The notes under the pieces: generated by a model
What the model was told of the DNA's origin: nothing
Database searches by the model: none
Seen by the model: only the letters and a program-made list of their open reading frames with translations
NCBI GenBank assembly: GCA_026990725.1
Contig: JALXCX010000035.1
Coordinates: 1 to 8,744, forward strand
Origin: Desulfobulbaceae bacterium
GTDB lineage: Bacteria; Desulfobacterota; Desulfobulbia; Desulfobulbales; Desulfobulbaceae
DNA: 8,744 bases
Direction of reading: 5' to 3'
Position numbers and translations under genes: made by a program
Shown here: positions 7,091 through 8,744 of the stretch, piece after piece
Numbering within the stretch: position 1 is the first letter of the stretch
Layout: every line of letters begins with the position of its first letter

Positions 7091-7205
7091 CCGTAGGAGC
7101 GACTTCAGTCGCCTTGTGGAAAGCATGTCAGATAGAATGGCGCTTTTCTCAGGCGAATGATTGGAATAATCATGGAAAATATGGCGGCTAAAGCCGCCCC
7201 TACGG
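7091..7205. repeat. inverted pair of REP-like palindromes (REPIN-like element)
   Basis: The left unit on the + strand is GTAG (7093-7096) followed by the palindrome GCGACT-TC-AGTCGC (7099-7112). The right unit, on the - strand, is GTAG (complement of 7200-7203) followed by GGCGGCT-TT-AGCCGCC (complement of 7183-7198). The outermost CCGTAGG (7091-7097) and CCTACGG (7199-7205) are exact inverted copies. A third hairpin, ATGATT/AATCAT (7157-7173), lies near the middle. A GTAG head followed by a GC-rich palindrome, in inverted pairs about 100 bp apart, is the known layout of REP sequences and REPINs, which are spread by RAYT (REP-associated tyrosine) transposases of the IS200/IS605 type. No such transposase is in the window. 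Confidence 0.7.
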
Positions 7206-7270
7206 GTTTTTATTGTTTATTGCGGCTGTGGCAGAAGAGTTTTTTCAACCATCTGCGTTTGTTGAAAAAA

Positions 7271-7275
7271 GGAGG
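7271..7275 (+). promoter_or_regulatory. strong ribosome binding site deciding the PEP-CTERM gene start
   Basis: GGAGG, inside a purine-rich run, lies seven bases before the GTG at 7283. This fixes the start there and excludes the in-frame ATG at 7157, which lies inside the REP-like element and would add 42 residues ahead of the signal peptide. Confidence 0.8.
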
Positions 7276-7282
7276 AAAAAAA

Positions 7283-8062
7283 GTGGGAGTAAATAGAGTT
7301 GTGTCCCTATTGGCTTTTTCGCAAAATAGACAACGAGCAGGATGGTATTGTTGCAATTTTTTGGCAGCGATATCGGCATGTTTTTGTTTTGCTGGTCCTG
7401 CCGACGCAACTGCAATAATGGATATTGTTTGGGAGGAGTATAATCTCAACGTATCGGCAATATGGGGGCCGAATACCGAGTATCCGCCCACCGGACATAT
7501 TATAGGCACGGCAAACTTGGTCACCAAGACAGGGTCATTGCTTGCCGATGGCTCGGTTTCCGTCCAGGCTGCGAGTAACAATGCCCCGTTTGTTCGTGCA
7601 GATGCAGATATATATATGTGGGCTGATACGTTTGAAGTCGTAACTCAGGTTGACCTTTTTGATGACATATCCGGGGCGCCGGGCAATTTTGATCATGGCA
7701 GTGCCGTCAGTGAGTGGAGTGTTTTATTTGATATTTTAGGGGATAATGCATCTTTTGATGTTGGAGGTCGGATGTTGGATGCGTCTCCTTTCCGGACAAA
7801 CAGAGTGTATCTTTCTGATTTAACGGATATGACCTCGAATTTATATGCTGCCGCTACATCCAATATAGTATTATTGGCAGGGCATCGGTATGCGTTGACG
7901 CAAATTTCCGGGCAACAGTATAGCGGGTTGGACGACGTCAATCCGACCTCCGTAACATATCATAATGTAAAAGTCCATGTGCCGGAAGCCGGCACATTTC
8001 TGATTACCGGCGCCGGGTTGTTTGGTTTTATGTTAATGTGTGGCCGAAAAAGAGATCGATAA
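7283..8062 (+). CDS. PEP-CTERM sorting domain protein (exported, probably surface-associated)
   Basis: 259 residues with a GTG start and a strong GGAGG ribosome site. The N-terminus is a signal peptide: a positively charged start (NRVV, then QNRQR), a hydrophobic core (CNFLAAISACFCFAG) and a probable cleavage site around residues 42-44 (PADATA). The mature part is rich in Asp, Ser, Ala, Thr and Val with no Cys, suggesting a beta-rich secreted domain; I recognise no enzyme motif. The last 27 residues form the PEP-CTERM signal: VPEAG (233-237), a hydrophobic helix (FLITGAGLFGFMLM) and the basic tail CGRKRDR. Such proteins are cut and sorted by an exosortase in the inner membrane and usually accompany EPS genes, as here. 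The motif is Pro-Glu-Ala, not the commoner Pro-Glu-Pro. The exosortase must be encoded elsewhere. The following glycosyltransferase starts about 45 nt downstream, so co-transcription is likely. Confidence 0.85.
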   Translation: MGVNRVVSLLAFSQNRQRAGWYCCNFLAAISACFCFAGPADATAIMDIVWEEYNLNVSAIWGPNTEYPPTGHIIGTANLVTKTGSLLADGSVSVQAASNNAPFVRADADIYMWADTFEVVTQVDLFDDISGAPGNFDHGSAVSEWSVLFDILGDNASFDVGGRMLDASPFRTNRVYLSDLTDMTSNLYAAATSNIVLLAGHRYALTQISGQQYSGLDDVNPTSVTYHNVKVHVPEAGTFLITGAGLFGFMLMCGRKRDR

Positions 8063-8107
8063 CTCCACCTTATTGGTTTTTCGGTTCTATCAAGGGGAAT
8101 TTTGTAT

Positions 8108-8744
8108 TTGTTGATTAAATATATCAAGGGCAGAATCTGCTTTTTACTCCTATTCTTCATTTATGGTACGGCTCTTGGTGTAACGAAGGTACTGCAAAGA
8201 AAAAAACAGCCCCCGTGGGAGAAAAAAAATACTGTTCTGATTATAACGACATTTCATAATGTAAACTGGTTTGTTTCCCATATTCTTCCCTTTTCCCACT
8301 CCAATATAGAGAAAATATTTCTTGTTTGTGATCAGGAAATATTTTCCCTGAACAAAGTGCAGTATGTATGTCCCTCTCCTCTCGTCCGAAAGTATATTCC
8401 CAGGGCGATCAGCAAGTTCGTTTTAGCTTTCAGGGTAGCCTTGCTGGAACGGCCAGACGTTATCATCGGCTATCATATGTTTCCCAATGCCATGATAGCG
8501 CAAGTGCTCGGATCTGTTATCGGCAGGCCCTCCTGCTTTCAGTTGACCTCTGGGGCGTTACAACTGGTGGGCGGGGGATGGCAGTCGGAAAATCCTATCG
8601 CCGCCGGTATGCAACGGCCAAGCAGGATAGTTGAGCGTATTGTGTATGCATTGGTTCGTTGCTTTGATCTTGTTGTTGTCCGGGGAACAAAAGCAAAAAA
8701 ATTTATCAGAAGCATTGGCTATACAGGAGAATTGGCCATTGTAA
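8108..8744 (+). CDS. glycosyltransferase (GT4/group 1-like), 3' end missing
   Basis: 212 codons are visible and the frame is open at the right edge. The start is probably the TTG at 8108, with AAGGGG (8092-8097) ten bases upstream; TTG at 8102 or 8111 is possible. The N-terminus has a hydrophobic segment after basic residues (ICFLLLFFIYGTALGV), possibly a membrane anchor, then a basic stretch. The rest resembles the N-terminal Rossmann half of GT-B enzymes: a beta-strand-like NTVLIITTF, later RPDVIIGYHMFPNAMIA, GRPSCFQLTSG, a Gly-rich LVGGGWQSENP, and FDLVVVRGTKAKKFI, which is like the 'd.vi..S....' strand where the acceptor side ends. The donor-binding C-terminal half is outside the window, so sugar and linkage cannot be judged. 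It probably adds a sugar to the lipid-linked EPS precursor in the cytoplasm. Confidence 0.75.
   Translation, partial: MLIKYIKGRICFLLLFFIYGTALGVTKVLQRKKQPPWEKKNTVLIITTFHNVNWFVSHILPFSHSNIEKIFLVCDQEIFSLNKVQYVCPSPLVRKYIPRAISKFVLAFRVALLERPDVIIGYHMFPNAMIAQVLGSVIGRPSCFQLTSGALQLVGGGWQSENPIAAGMQRPSRIVERIVYALVRCFDLVVVRGTKAKKFIRSIGYTGELAIV

Noticed and set aside
7157..7282. Longer PEP-CTERM protein starting at the ATG at 7157
   Set aside because: This would translate part of the REP-like element and place 42 extra residues before a clear signal peptide; the GTG at 7283 has a strong ribosome site.
8368..8634. 88-codon + strand frame with ATG start
   Set aside because: It lies entirely within the glycosyltransferase frame, which gives a coherent GT-B-like protein, whereas this frame gives no family pattern.
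1..8744. CRISPR arrays, tRNA or rRNA genes, transposase genes
   Set aside because: No spaced direct repeats, cloverleaf-like sequences or transposase motifs were seen on either strand.

Overview
The window is a segment of an extracellular polysaccharide (EPS) locus from a Gram-negative bacterium. All recognisable genes lie on the + strand. The gene set is a Wzy/WaaL-type polymerase, a WecG/TagA/CpsF glycosyltransferase, a polysaccharide deacetylase joined to a Wzx-type flippase, an EctB-type aminotransferase, a PEP-CTERM surface protein and a glycosyltransferase. This combination is typical of exosortase/PEP-CTERM-associated EPS loci. Moderate G+C, the intergenic repeat styles and the gene content make me lean to Desulfobacterota (old Deltaproteobacteria). 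That placement is inference, because there is no marker gene here. No exosortase gene is in view.

Layout: 3-1424 is the polymerase, whose 5' end lies outside the window. 1425-1760 holds a weak terminator-like hairpin and the decayed C-terminal end of an SGNH/GDSL hydrolase. 1761-2516 is the WecG/TagA/CpsF glycosyltransferase. 2511-2683 is a 173-bp element with inverted terminal repeats and a long internal hairpin; it touches the end of one gene and the region before the next. 2740-5367 is one continuous reading frame encoding a NodB-type deacetylase followed by a complete-looking flippase. 5368-5727 is a gene-poor spacer with one stem-loop. 5728-6987 is an EctB-like diaminobutyrate aminotransferase without ectA or ectC beside it. 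6988-7282 holds a small hairpin and an inverted pair of REP-like palindromes (a REPIN-like element). 7283-8062 is a secreted PEP-CTERM protein. 8108-8744 is the first 212 codons of a glycosyltransferase that runs off the right edge.

Likely joint function (inference): the two glycosyltransferases help build a lipid-linked repeat unit at the inner face of the membrane. The deacetylase half of the fusion could trim N- or O-acetyl groups before the flippase half moves the unit across, and the polymerase would then join units in the periplasm. The PEP-CTERM protein would be an exosortase substrate delivered to the cell surface along with the polymer. The EctB-like enzyme is the odd member: it makes L-2,4-diaminobutyrate in known systems, and here it may supply an amino-acid substituent or serve another pathway.

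The best leads for something undescribed are the deacetylase-flippase fusion, the orphan EctB-like enzyme inside a polysaccharide locus, and the two different families of palindromic intergenic elements.
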